A DNA stretch of 64,000 nt from Trichuris trichiura (taxonomy: Eukaryota > Nematoda > Enoplea > Trichinellida > Trichuridae): positions 2,170,001 to 2,234,000 of the forward strand of contig JBAJFE010000038.1 in the NCBI GenBank assembly GCA_037903355.1. The letters run 5' to 3'. The notes beneath the pieces were generated by a model. It did not search any database and had not been told where the DNA came from. It saw only the letters and a program-made list of their open reading frames with translations. Below, piece after piece: positions 22,892 through 34,030 of this stretch. Numbering within the stretch: the stretch's first letter is position 1; every line of letters begins with the position of its first letter. Position numbers and translations under genes: made by a program.

Positions 22892-24295
22892 ATGGTGCTG
22901 CTGAGCAGTGCAGCGGTAGTGGCTACATGCTGTGGCTGCGTAATGGTCGTCGAAAAATTAGTGAAGTAATTTTTTCTGTGTGCACTTTGGTTTTGTGGTT
23001 CGAGCAACATTCTAGAGAAGACTCAGGATGCATGAACCTAATGACCTTTGCGTCCTTCCTTTTCGTGGCAGTAGAAGGTCTACTTATCTCTTCTCGGTTA
23101 TTTACGGTAAAGAACCAGATTCCACTGCGGTAAAGAAATTATGCTTTTCCTTGGAATTTTTCTACTTGAGGCTGAAAGTTTTCAGTGCTTATGTGAAGGT
23201 TGTTGTCTTGTTCTTCTTGGTTAATGTGATCAACAACCAGGCCTTAAACTTCCGCATACCTATGCCGTTGCACATTATCTTCCGATCCGTAAGGCTTTAT
23301 AGAAACTGCTGGACATAATTCTAACATTGCAGGGTTCTTTGGTTAGCAATTTGCTATTAGGCAGATGGCTACTAAACAAGCAGTACTCATGGAGAAAGTA
23401 TGTATCGGTGTTCATAATTTCAGCAGGGATCATTCTGGCTACTGTGGCAACGTATAACTCGCAACAGGTCTTATTACATGCGTTATCTTGTCTAGAAAGT
23501 TGCGGTTTTAACTTCAAAATTTTAATTCTTTAGTTCGCAAAAGGAGCTGAGGCAGCAACAACTACATTGGACATGCGCTTATTAATTGGTAGGCCTATTA
23601 AACAGGTTATCTACCACTTCATTATGCTTAATGCTTTCCAAGGAGTGTCGATGCTATTATTCGCGCTTATTTTTTCTTCGGTTCTGGGCATCTTTCAAGA
23701 AAAAATGTACAGACGTTATGGAAAACACTCCAGAGAAGCAATGTTTTACGTGGTAGGGCCATTGCTTTTCTCAAAACAACTTAATGACCGTTGACAATGC
23801 TGTAGCATTTTTTATCCTTGCCTGCGTTTTTGTTCTTTTATCGTGACATTGCTGAACATGTGGAAGTGTTCAACCAGTCAGGTACGTGATTTCCATTGAT
23901 GCAGTTTATGTAAAAAGGCTAAACGCTGTTTAGACCTTGTCAGTCTTCCATTCATAGGAAACAAGTTTCCTCGGCTTTGGCTTCTACTGCTTCTCAACTG
24001 TCTGACTCAGTATGAGCTATACACATTTTTGACCAACGTTTTCTCCCATCACTTTTGCAGGTATTTCTGCATCCGCTTCGTCTACTACCTGACAGCACAC
24101 TGCTCCACTTTAACTGTCACCCTGGTCATTACGATTCGTAAATTTATCAGTTTGTTAATATCCATAGTTGTGTTTCGTAATCCATTCACGCTGCACCATT
24201 GGATTGGTACGGTTTTGGTTTTCATGGGCACCATGCTCTTCGTTGACACTCGCTCGACGACGAAACCGAAAGATGTTCACGCGAAGACCGCGTAG
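22892..24295 (+). CDS. SLC35B4: SLC35B4-like nucleotide-sugar transporter
   Basis: Multi-pass transporter of the SLC35B family. Human SLC35B4 moves UDP-xylose and UDP-GlcNAc into the Golgi or ER. Splicing at small introns gives a protein matching the family from end to end: N-terminal membrane segment, LMTFASFLFVAVEG, VNVINNQALNFRI, PMPLHIIFRSGSL, then GIFQEKMYRRYGKHSREA, an alternating set of hydrophobic helices, and the diagnostic end SLTVTLVITIRKF...NPFTLHHWIG. The start ATG at 22,892 is placed by the first helix and the intron after EKL. About seven exons, length as expected. It faces SDR39U1 tail to tail with 190 bp between. Confidence 0.92.
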
Positions 24296-24485
24296 AAATT
24301 TTGAACAGAGTACTAAGTATTAATCCTGCTGGTTCTATTCTTCTTACGTTTTTGCTCGATTATCAGTGTTTAAATTCACTTGTGTCCATAGTTCATTAGT
24401 TCGAAGAAGTGTACAATCTTTTAGTACTCAGTACGTTAAAACGTCTTTCAAGAGTAAAAGGTGAAACAAACCTTATTGTGAATTA

Positions 24486-25632
24486 TCATCCATGAACGAT
24501 CTGCCGCATAGCATCCTTGATGTCCGGATATTTGAACACATATCCACTAGCGAGCGTTCGTTCTGGATGCACTTTCTGACCTTTGATCAGCATCTCGGCT
24601 CGCTCGGTGCCAAATATCAAATTCAGGGCAAACTCTGGAACCCTGAACAGGGTAGGTCGTCTGAGTATGCATCCAAATGCTTTTGCGAATTCAGCATTTG
24701 TGATCAGAGAAGGAGCGACACCATTTAGAATGCTAGAAACTTTATCGGAAGTTAAAGCATGCATGTATATGCCGACGATGTCATCTAAATGGATCCATGG
24801 AAAAGGCTGCTGACCGCTTGCCAGTGGGCCACCAAGACCAAGACAGAAAGGCAAGTATATTTGCTTTATAATGCCTCCATGGCGACCCAGCACGATACCT
24901 CAAAATTTGAGTTTACTTATACTCTAAAGGTGTAATCCATTACCGTTGCGGATGATGACTCGGCGATGGATGGACGAATCGCCTAGATTGCCGGCCGCTT
25001 CCCAGTCTTTGCAAAGAGAGCAGAAGAAATCATCAGATGAGCTCACATGGTTTGATTCTGTATATATTCGCGACTCATCTGGAGGGTAAATTCCTTAAAG
25101 GAACACACACATATAGTATTAGTACTTCCTAGAGCGACGTACCAACGGCAGATGTAGTGATGAATGTCACTGGCCTATTCACACATTTCTGAAGAACCTC
25201 GGCCAGGAGCTTTGTAGTGCTGATGCGACTGTTGTAAATCTCTTTTTTGTACTCAGACGTCCATCTGGCAATTAAGTGTGCGTTTTTCTGTCTACCTTAC
25301 GTATTGTTTCTTTGCAAACCTGCGCAAGGGATCACCAATGTTTGCTCCGGCTAAGTTAACCACGCCTACGCAGTCGGCCGGGAGTCCAGTTTCTGCTATA
25401 TGATTCTAAAATGCGTGCTTGCACAGAAACAATTCTTAGAGAGTGAAGATTACAAGTACCCATGTTACGTGATCTACTGCTCGAGGTTTACGAGTAACAA
25501 TTATTGGCTTCAACTTGATCGTCTTAATTTGCTTGACCAGGACACTTCCTATAAATCCAGTTCCTCCACCTTAAAGTGTAATTATTAGTGTCACCTAGCT
25601 CACCATATGAACTTACCGACAAGTACAGACAT
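24486..25632 (-). CDS. SDR39U1: SDR39U1-like NAD(P)-binding epimerase-family protein
   Basis: Atypical short-chain dehydrogenase (epimerase/DUF1731 type) of unknown substrate. The first exon encodes MSVLVG and is spliced after a short intron to complete the Rossmann motif GGGTGFIG. The next exons contain VTRKPR. The last exon (24,893-24,486) has GLGGPLASGQQPFPWIH, LNGVAPSLITNAEFAKAFG and the DUF1731 tail GQKVHPERTLASGY. The start ATG at 25,632-25,630 is fixed by that splice. Middle exons lie between 24.9 and 25.45 kb and were followed only in part. Looks intact. Confidence 0.9.
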
Positions 25633-25639
25633 TGTTGCT

Positions 25640-26100
25640 TATTCAAGGTATGTTCAGCCGTCTTCACGCAGTCAATAGAGTACGTTCCTAAGTTTTGAAA
25701 AATGTAGCTTTTTGATACGGGGGTAATTTATTGCTTCTTACGGAATATCTCTCGTTTTGAGTACAAAACTTTTTAATGTCCGTTCCTAAGTTTATTCTAA
25801 TTTGCAGTTTTCATAATTCCTGTTACAGAAGAAGGTGGACGTTGTCCGGTTCAACGCAGAAACGCTTAAGTATTGACTTGTGTAAAATTTGTTTTATCTA
25901 AAGTTGCAGATGTGCTTACGCGTTGTCGCGTGTTTTCTTTAGATACATCTATCTACGGCAGAAAGGGCTACAATTAAATGCTCATTTTCTGCCTCATTTA
26001 TCTATCTCAACTATCGTCTGCCTTGTAAATGCTCTGTATTCAAATATCTGCAGTTGGGATATAAACATTTCATCTGAAAGAAAGCTTGGCTCCTCGTAAC
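25640..26100. other. Intergenic, nothing recognised
   Basis: AT-rich sequence upstream of SDR39U1 with no gene-like frame on either strand. Confidence 0.4.
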
Positions 26101-26116
26101 ATTTGGTTATTGAGCT

Positions 26117-26356
26117 GTTCTTTATTGGTGAACGGATAGTTCCCATTGAGCAGTAAAAAGCGATGAAGCGATGTAAAAACAAGAGCTTCGATTGTTCCAT
26201 AGGACATAGGCCTATGCCTTACCAGTGAAGAAGGAAATAGTAGTGATTCGGAAGCTCCGGTTTTTGCATTCACTTCATCGCTTTTTTACCGCTCAACGGG
26301 AACAGTCCGTTTACCAATAAAGAACAACGCAAGGATCCGTTATGAAAAGTTCCATC
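26117..26356. mobile_element. Old hairpin retro-insert, degenerate hammerhead-like centre
   Basis: A 240-bp insertion with a 15-bp duplication TTTGGTTATTGAGCT (26,102-26,116 and 26,357-26,371). Inverted arms (about 26,117-26,175 and 26,275-26,333) carry the family box AACGGGAACAGTCCG and AATAAAGAAC. The centre keeps a changed core, GTGAAGA then CGGAAGCTCCGG. Both catalytic blocks are mutated, so this is a fossil copy. Confidence 0.75.
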
Positions 26357-26371
26357 TTTGGTTATTGAGCT

Positions 26372-28240
26372 TTTATGCATATTTATTCTGACTGTTAGTA
26401 AGCGGAGAGTAATTTCATCTTGACCAAAAACGTTTGGGAGTTGACCCGCTCCTGAAGAGTTTTCAACTGCAAGGGAATAAAGTGCCAGTTACGCACTCGA
26501 AATTATCAATCGTTATACAGCTTTTCGTCATCACCCTATTTTCAAATGTAGCCTGTTCAGTAAAACTTGAACTTCCATTCCCAATAGTTTTGATGTTTGC
26601 TCGAAGCTGAGCAGTTGCTAAAAGCGTCTTGGACAATAAAAACTGTAGCAAAACGCAACATGCATTTACAAAGAAATAAACTTTGTACTGAAGCATAGCT
26701 ACATTCGTTAAGATTGCACTCGTAACAAGTGCTTAACATTTCCGTCATGCCTCACGAACAATGGATGTTTCCCGGAAAACGGAGACGGTAGTGATCAGCG
26801 CGAAGGTGATGGTCCATCACTCTACATGCAAAAATAGACTACCCCAGTCACACGCTGAAGCAATTCACATTTCTGATGTAACGTAGTAAACTGTCGTTTT
26901 ACGGAAGTAGTGTATAAACATGAACGTAAATTTTAATACATGAATTAAAAAATGCACAACAGTATTTGCCAACTTATCGAAAATGCTAATCACGACAATC
27001 AGGCTGAACAATGGCCAAAGAACACAGACATGCGCTGTAAGTGTACTGTGCACGCAAACCGTATCATGCACAAGTTACAACATTGCTTCAAATAGGCGAA
27101 CGTGGTGAAACTGCAAGCAAAGTTTGCATAAAATTATTCTTACTTCGCAGATATTTCCACAGGATAATTCTTGAACCAATTCATAGAAGGGAAACAATTC
27201 AGTAGTTTAAAAAAGCAGCTCAGGTTGACACAAAATGGTAAAAGAAAAACAAAACCGTTTAAACGATTTAACATCAAAGGATGAACTTGTTTTCGTCAAT
27301 ATTTGAATGTGATATGCAGGTTTTGTCTTAGAGAATAACAACCTCCTGTACTTGAACGTGGTCCGTAACCTTGCAGAGGAAAAATAAAGTTTCTCATTAA
27401 TCTTAAAAGTTGGATAGGGAGTTGTCGCAGAGATGGTCGCACCAACATCCCAGTGAGCGCGGGCAGAAATCCGTCCTGGGAGCGCGGCCCTAAAAGCGAC
27501 ATGGGATCCGACAGCGACGAGAGATCATAATTTCTGGATCAACGTGAGTACCTACCGTCGACGGCTTAGCACAAAGGCAGCTAGGGTCAGGATTAGAACC
27601 GTTCCTGCGGCTTGGTTCCCATTAAGCGGGTTAGGCGATGGCTGAAGAGCCTGCGGTCAGTGGGAATGCACAGAGCAGAGTTCCTGGAAGGCTATATATA
27701 TGCGTCGATTCTGAGCTCAGGGAGTTCAAGCTATCAATATCAGCTAAGCGTTCGATTTATCGCTTTACTCCGTAATAAACCGTTGTTATACACGAGTCTT
27801 CATGGTCCGGCAAACCACAGGAGTGACGACATTTGATCGTTGCGAATTGGGTTGCATTATCCCTAGCTTTCAAGACCATTCTTATCTCATCATTAGTAAA
27901 GAACGGAAAGTTTTCATTTTTACTCACAATGCTCAAAAGTCGACATTAAGATTACTACTTTCAAAGGTGTGAAATTTGAACCGCGAGTCTTTTTAATACG
28001 CGAGATGGATGGAAAGCAAGCAGTAAAATCAAAATTTCAGGCTTTGTTTTACAACTCAGTCAATTAAACAATTCTGTGAGTTAAGCCACGTTAGACAAAA
28101 TGGAATAGAAAAGTTGAATTGTGCTGACAAAGCAAGGGCTTCCGGTTGCAGTTAGGGGAAATCAACTTGAGTAGATATAAATAAGGCAGGAAAGCTTCAA
28201 AATTAATATATATTGTTTCTTATTCTCACAAAAGACAAAT
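26372..28240. other. Intergenic, nothing recognised
   Basis: About 1.9 kb with only short frames on both strands, none with a recognisable domain. No tRNA, hairpin insert or transposase trace was seen. Confidence 0.4.
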
Positions 28241-28246
28241 CTTTAA

Positions 28247-29865
28247 ATGAGAGCTACAATTTTTAAGATTTGTACGGTTTTCGGCGGGCAATATTCAAGC
28301 AATGTGCACGTACCTCCGTCTACAGTTAATGGTAAATTTCGAATTCTTTGCATGTGTTGCTTATCTGTTGAACTAGCTACGGTACTAAAGAGGCTGTTTT
28401 ATTTGTTTCAAAGAAAACCAAGTGACATCCTCCTGTTAGATTATTCAATATTGCAACTGAATGAAAGCCTTTCTGGCTAAGCCTGTGTTCCTTCTTCCAA
28501 CCTGTGCAATCTTCCCCTGGGTAGCTTCGGGCTTGGTCTTACATTTTTCTACGACGTACGGGTTTAGTTCTCCGCCGGACGAAATTACTTCGAGTCTACC
28601 ACTGGGGAAAGAAAGGCTTCGAAATTCACCACTGCTCTGACGGTAAAAGATGAAATTTTCAATGAGATTCCTGAGGAGAACCGAAACAAGGAAACTTTCA
28701 CTAAAGCGATCGGTAATATCGGCCTTGCGACTTTTTGCCACGTGATTTGCATTGCAGGTCTGTTTCTGAGGACGAATACTCGACTTCAAGGCCATACAGA
28801 ATTCATCTATGCCGCGCTGAAGCGAATGCGCGAGTTCGGTGTGCACAAGGACTTGGAAGTTTACAAGCGACTGCTGGAAGTTTTCCCAAAGGGCAAGATG
28901 ATTCCGAAAAATTTTTTCCAAGTTCGCCTTGCTCGCGTAGACTTGCGCTATCGACTCATATTTTGAAGGTGGAAGGAATGCATTACCCAAAGCAGCAGCA
29001 GTGTTGCATTGATGTACTGGATGAGATTGAATGGAATCGTGAGGCTGCTAGCTAGTTTACTTACTTTTCACATTTGAACTCATAGGCGTATTTCCCGATA
29101 AGGAATTGTACATGATAGTAAAAAATGCGTTCGGCGAATGGACGCACGCTATGAGGAAAATGAAGCGTATGATGTACTGGATGCCAAAGCTGAAGAATGC
29201 AGACCCGTATCCTATGCCGCGGCCATTACCACGCTCGGAAGTCGAGCTAGCCAAAGCTGCTATGAGCAGAGTATGTCGTGATCCGTCAAATATTACCAAT
29301 CTCTTTTACACCGAAGCCATTTCTGAAGAAGTCGAAAAGACTTGGATAGTTTCAGGGCAGAGTCCAATCCAGCAAGAACTTTTAGAGAAGTAGCATATTG
29401 TCTAAAACAGTTCATAGAAACATTTTTTCTTTTCTTCTCAGACATTCTTTGGAAGACGCCCTTTTCGTGGATGGACCCTATTGCGTATGGCTAATGGACA
29501 GATCGCTGTTTTACTTCACGCTTGTTTCCGATCGCAATGCGTCAAAAAGATTCGACGATTTTCAACCGGAAAATTCCCTTACAGGCCAAGAATGGGCAAA
29601 TTGGAAAACAAAGTACAACTCTGAATTTTCTGATTACCAGCAGGCTTTATCTCTCATACCGACGATTCATGAACAGCCGGATGGCACCATCATGGCCATA
29701 GCCATTACTGGCAATAGTAGCAAGGACTCGCTGGTATGCTGGATAAAATTCTTGGAGGAATACAATTGTAATTTGGCACGTATACCTGTTGTATTCAGGT
29801 TGAAGCATGCAACTTCAGATGTAATGTCCAAAGACGAATCCGCTACAACCTTAAAAGAAATATAA
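28247..29865 (+). CDS. ECSIT: ECSIT (mitochondrial complex I assembly / Toll signalling adaptor)
   Basis: In animals ECSIT helps assemble mitochondrial complex I and acts in Toll/BMP signalling. The core is unmistakable: NEIPEENRNKETFTKAI, then GHTEFIYAALKRMREFGV, DLEVYKRLLEVFPKGKM, KNFFQ, a spliced MHYPKQQQC, MKRMMYWMPKLKNADPYPMP, then FVDGPYCVWLMD and the end IPVVFRL. The first exon is uncertain. An ATG at 28,247 opens a basic N terminus that could be a mitochondrial presequence. Coding is confident from about 28,570. The stop at 29,863-29,865 is about 100 bp from the end of the opposite-strand gene. A 181-codon antisense frame (28,445-28,990) is a shadow. Confidence 0.9.
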
Positions 29866-29963
29866 ATGAGTAAAATATGAATATCGCGACGAATTGTTGT
29901 GCAGTTTTAATCTACTGACGCGAAGAGAGGTTGCGAACTACGTTTACAGCTATCAATAAGCGG

Positions 29964-31288
29964 TTAATCTGAAAATAATGGTGTTAATTTAAAGTAGAGA
30001 GCCATTGCATGATTACCTTCGAAAGCCCAGTTTGTTAAACTATTAATGTGTGGCATTTGGTTAGATTCTGGTCGTTCGCTTTTTTGCTTTTTCGGGAAAA
30101 AGGTGAAATCAGACGAGAAGAAGCCTATGCACCATTGCAGAAAGGAGTGGGGCAAATAGCCGGTTGTTACTCCAGGTCGACCCATCGACCACAATGCGTG
30201 CTTTGCGTAAGTCTTGGGCAGTGGAACCCAGAAACGATAAAGCCACGAAAAGTATCTACTCTCGGCAATCTGCTCCTCTTTTTCGTAAGCACCATGGACC
30301 CAAAGCAAGTCTTTGCCCAATGGAGAGCGACTAAGCCGCCAGGGAAACAGGTACTGCTCTTCGATTCCATTTGATGGTGTTAGAAAAAGGCTTCTACTAA
30401 GCGCTTGAAGAAACAACTAAACAAGACGTAAAAGAAATGAGATCTCGTAGACTGCTGACCAACGTTACACTGGTTTTGTGCGCATCTTTTTCGGGCTGGT
30501 GAGAATAAACTATAGTAACAGCAAGAGCTTTAGGTTGGTTTGACAAGTGCATTCGAGTGTACAGTCCGGCCATGCGAAGCAGCGAGTCTACTTTATACCA
30601 ATCTCGAAGCTCTCTGAAGTTCGCCCTTGAAGGAGCAACTTGTGCGACCGTTGAATCAATGCAGCAGGTCGTGTCTACTGAAATTATAGACGATTTGCGT
30701 ACTGTGTAAAAAAAGTGCATATACGTAAACGTACTCATCATTCCGACCTTGTGATCTGTTAAAAGCTTCTTAAAATTTCTGGCGCCATCTTCTGTAGACA
30801 GTTCTTCAGCTGACTTGGAGATTATCCTTGTTCCGTACTCGTACTCTGACACCGAAAGGTTCTCTGCAATTATTGTTGTTTTGCCATAGCATGTACCAAC
30901 CAAAATACGTGGCCAGCTGCTGACGTCTTGGACGGTATTGGACAAGAATTATGTTAAATCCAAGTGTGGCCAAGCGCTTCATCAGTTCATTCCTTACCGC
31001 TCCTGGGTTGCCTATTACCGCTATTAATAAGGCTGAGACTTTATTATCTGTCGAAAATTGAATTCAGTAAGGTTTACCAACACAGTTTCCGTAGACTGAT
31101 AAACGTTTTTGAGCATTTATTATGCCAGCCAAATGAGTCCACAAAGCCCAAAGGCTCCGCTGGGTCACATGGTAAAGGCAGTAGCCCGAAAATCCCAAAC
31201 CAATTGCAGCAAACAAATCTCGCCATTTACCACAAACATAACATATACGGTCGATCAGCAGATCTGCTCGATCGACAGCCAGCGCCAT
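29964..31288 (-). CDS. HSDL1: HSDL1-like inactive short-chain dehydrogenase
   Basis: Resembles hydroxysteroid dehydrogenase-like protein 1, a catalytically dead mitochondrial relative of 17-beta-HSD12/KAR. The start ATG (31,288) opens MALAVDRADLLIDR, then a hydrophobic membrane segment. The Rossmann region reads VAVIGNPGAVRNELMKRLAT, lacking the usual TGxxxGIG. The segment aligned to the catalytic Tyr-x-x-x-Lys reads SSLRDLISF, so neither residue is kept. The C-terminal part (from about 30,250) has WVPLPKTYAKHAL and TTGYLPHSFLQW, as in HSDL1. One intron is only about 37 nt (between ATYF and ENLSV). Function is probably structural or lipid-related; the HSDL1 assignment over KAR is by overall pattern. 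Confidence 0.78.
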
Positions 31289-31499
31289 TAATTCATATTT
31301 AGTCTTCGTCCCTACAGTATATACAGCTTTACCGTTTGAACCTGCAGACGTTATAATCAATGTTATCAGGCGTATTAGCTGTACAAGCCAGGTGCATTTA
31401 GGCTTCAGCATATCGCTTTTTAGAAAAGACTGAGCTTGTAAAATGCTACTCGGTGAATTGTCACATTTGTTTTTTTGAAGGATAAAAATACGAAACACT

Positions 31500-32960
31500 T
31501 TATCTCCTACAACGTGAAAAAACTGCTACAAGAATCATCAAAAGCATTGGAAAAATCCTAAAAGCTACGTGATCCTATGGAATAAGCAGCTCCTTGCCGT
31601 TAGAATAGACTGATCGTAACAAAAGCGAGTTCTGTCAACGAAGAACAACAAAGCTGAGTTAAAAAGGGAAGAACACACTGAATAGTTTTGAAAGGTTTAC
31701 GTACAAGTCAGACGAACTATAGAAACAAGGGATCTTGTACTGTTCGCCTCCCACCTACACCGTCATATTGTAGGTCCCTTTCTCGCAAGCATACCCTTAA
31801 CTTGTTGTGCTTTTATTGCAGAGCATTCCAATCACCGTTTTTCGCCCTCATTAAAATTTAAGCCAAGACATAAACTTTATGTTTAGGCTTAGGCTTACGG
31901 CAGGACAAGATGAACTACAAATCTACAGTATGACGGTGGGGGAGGGGCGAACGGTGAAAGACCCGAAACAAGGTTTTCGGGCTAACAAAAGTACTTAGCT
32001 TAGTTCGGTCAGTGCAAAAGAGAGCCTCTGGCGACAGTGTGTTACGAACTTACCGCGGTACGTCAAGACGTACTAGAAATGCTAGCAAGTAAATGTTGCC
32101 AAAATTAGCTCGCTGAACTGAGTCGCCTAGTGGATTGAAATAGCCCTGTGTGCAGTATTCCGTTAGACTTAATCTGAAATTGTATTCCTACAGCTAAAAA
32201 ATGTGCATAATAATAATTTGCACGTTTAATTCTTGAAGTGTTACGATGCAAGCCTGCGGTGTTTGGAATAAACAATCTAGTTTAGGGAAATTGGTTTCCT
32301 TGCGGGGTAAGCAGATGTCATTTGTTAAAAAATGCAGCTTTCCGTAACGGATATTTAAGTTTTCACTGTTTCTTATAAAAGTAGCTTATGTTTATTGAGG
32401 TACAATTCATGTAAATAGGGAAAAAGTTTTAGATTAAAAGAGAGCTCCTCCTCAGCTCGCTATTTAAGAGTTTCTCTTTGAAGCACAGTTTTTATTAACA
32501 GATCTGACAGATCAGCATAAAAACGAATGATGTTCTATTTAAACTCTTGTTATGAAGATGGTTAGGTCGCCAACGGTCAGAACATGCGAATCTTTTAACA
32601 TTCTCTCATACAATTGCTCTTGGCACATTTAATTTTCATCCTTTAGTTCAGAGTGCGGATCATTTGAAGAGCTAAGGTTTTGTCTCCCTCCTGTAGATTA
32701 TGGTTTTGTGAATAGTATTACTTGTGTGAAGCTACAAGCTTTGATTGGCAATCAGTTCTGTGAAAATCGGTTTCTCTTGATGCTAAAGCGCCACAGTTCA
32801 GAGAATTAAAACGGGCACGCGGATGCGTTATTGCAATTTTTTCTTTGTGGGTATCTATTTTGAACGCCTTCTTTGTCGAACGTCGACAACAGTATCAAAG
32901 AGATGCAATTGCTTCGGACGAACTTCGTCAATAGTTAGACTTGGTAATTTCGAAAGTGCT
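31500..32960. other. Intergenic, nothing recognised
   Basis: About 1.5 kb without a credible frame, transposon remnant or hairpin. It lies between the 5' end of the HSDL1-like gene and the FAM210 gene and probably holds both promoters. Confidence 0.4.
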
Positions 32961-32983
32961 TTAAACTTTATGGCAGCATTTTT

Positions 32984-33909
32984 TTGCGTTTTCTGTTAGG
33001 TAGCATAGCCCGATGTCCTCCTCCTTTATATCGTTCGAATTACGCGCTCAGTAATTTGCTACAGCCTCGATTTGGGGCGGCATGGAGATTTTCAAGCTCA
33101 AAGGTGCAATCACTTAATGGCAACGAGGTTGACGAGTCAAAATTAACGAAGTACCAGCGTTTCAAACTAGCCTTCAAACGCTACTGGTATGTTTTATTGC
33201 CGGTTCACGCTGTGACATCGGCAGTATGGGTAGGATCCTTCTACTATCTTTTGGCAAAGTGAGTTGAAATTTCCGTTCACTTTGCCATGCCTTAACAATG
33301 TTTTTTCTTGCTAAGTGGGTTCGACGTTGTCGGCGTTCTACGATCAGTTGGTGTGAGCGAAAAGATTGTCACTGCGCTGGAAAATACACCCCAAGCCGGA
33401 AATATTGCTCTAGCTTTTGCTCTTTGTAAGGTAAATAATTTATACATGCGAGGGCTTTCTTACGATTCTCATGAACAGTGTATAAATAGATTATAAGTTT
33501 TTAAGCTTTTATTATTCTGACAGCTTGTGCTGAAGAAGCAGTAAGTATTAAAGAAGCATCCCCTGACAGAAAAACTGAAAATTAATTTTTTGAAAATTAT
33601 ATTTCTGGGTAGTCTTCAGTTTACTGCTGCATCGTTTTATTGTTTGTGTAATTTTAGGTCATATCTCCAATTCGGTATGCGGTTACATTAGGTGTTACTG
33701 CATTAAGTGTTCGATACCTCGTTCGTTTTGGAATTATCAAGCCTGCACCTAGCAGAGAGCAAGTACGTCGTTACGTTGAAAAGCAGCGAAGGAGGCTGGG
33801 GGAACGATACGAACATTTGCGGCAGGATGCTAAGGGCATCAGGGGAAGGATTGCTTCCAAATTGCGATCCAAAAGGGCGAACGACCGGTCTCGAAAAACC
33901 AGTGCGTAG
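32984..33909 (+). CDS. FAM210: FAM210 (DUF1279) mitochondrial protein
   Basis: Mitochondrial inner-membrane DUF1279 protein of the FAM210A/B family. In order: a basic N terminus typical of a targeting sequence; the DUF1279 start KYQRFKLAFKRYWYVLLPVH with a membrane helix; a second exon with GFDVVGVLRSVGVSEKIV; a third with SPIRYAVTLGVTALSVRYL and a membrane segment; then a charged C-terminal coiled tail KQRRRLGERYEHLRQ. The stop is at 33,907-33,909. The true start is unclear: the only nearby ATG (32,970) is out of frame by one run of Ts, so there is either an upstream exon or a homopolymer error. Confidence 0.85.
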
Positions 33910-34030
33910 AAATCGAAAGAATAAAGGATCGTTGCACTTTTCTGAAATTCTCTTTCCTCGTTTGGCGATAATATACTTACGAAATATTTTCAGTGAGTTA
34001 TCATACGCTTGGCATTCACAACTTAAGGAT

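Noticed and set aside
28445..28990. 181-codon open frame on the minus strand
   Set aside because: It lies antisense to the ECSIT exons, which have clear family motifs, and shows no domain of its own.
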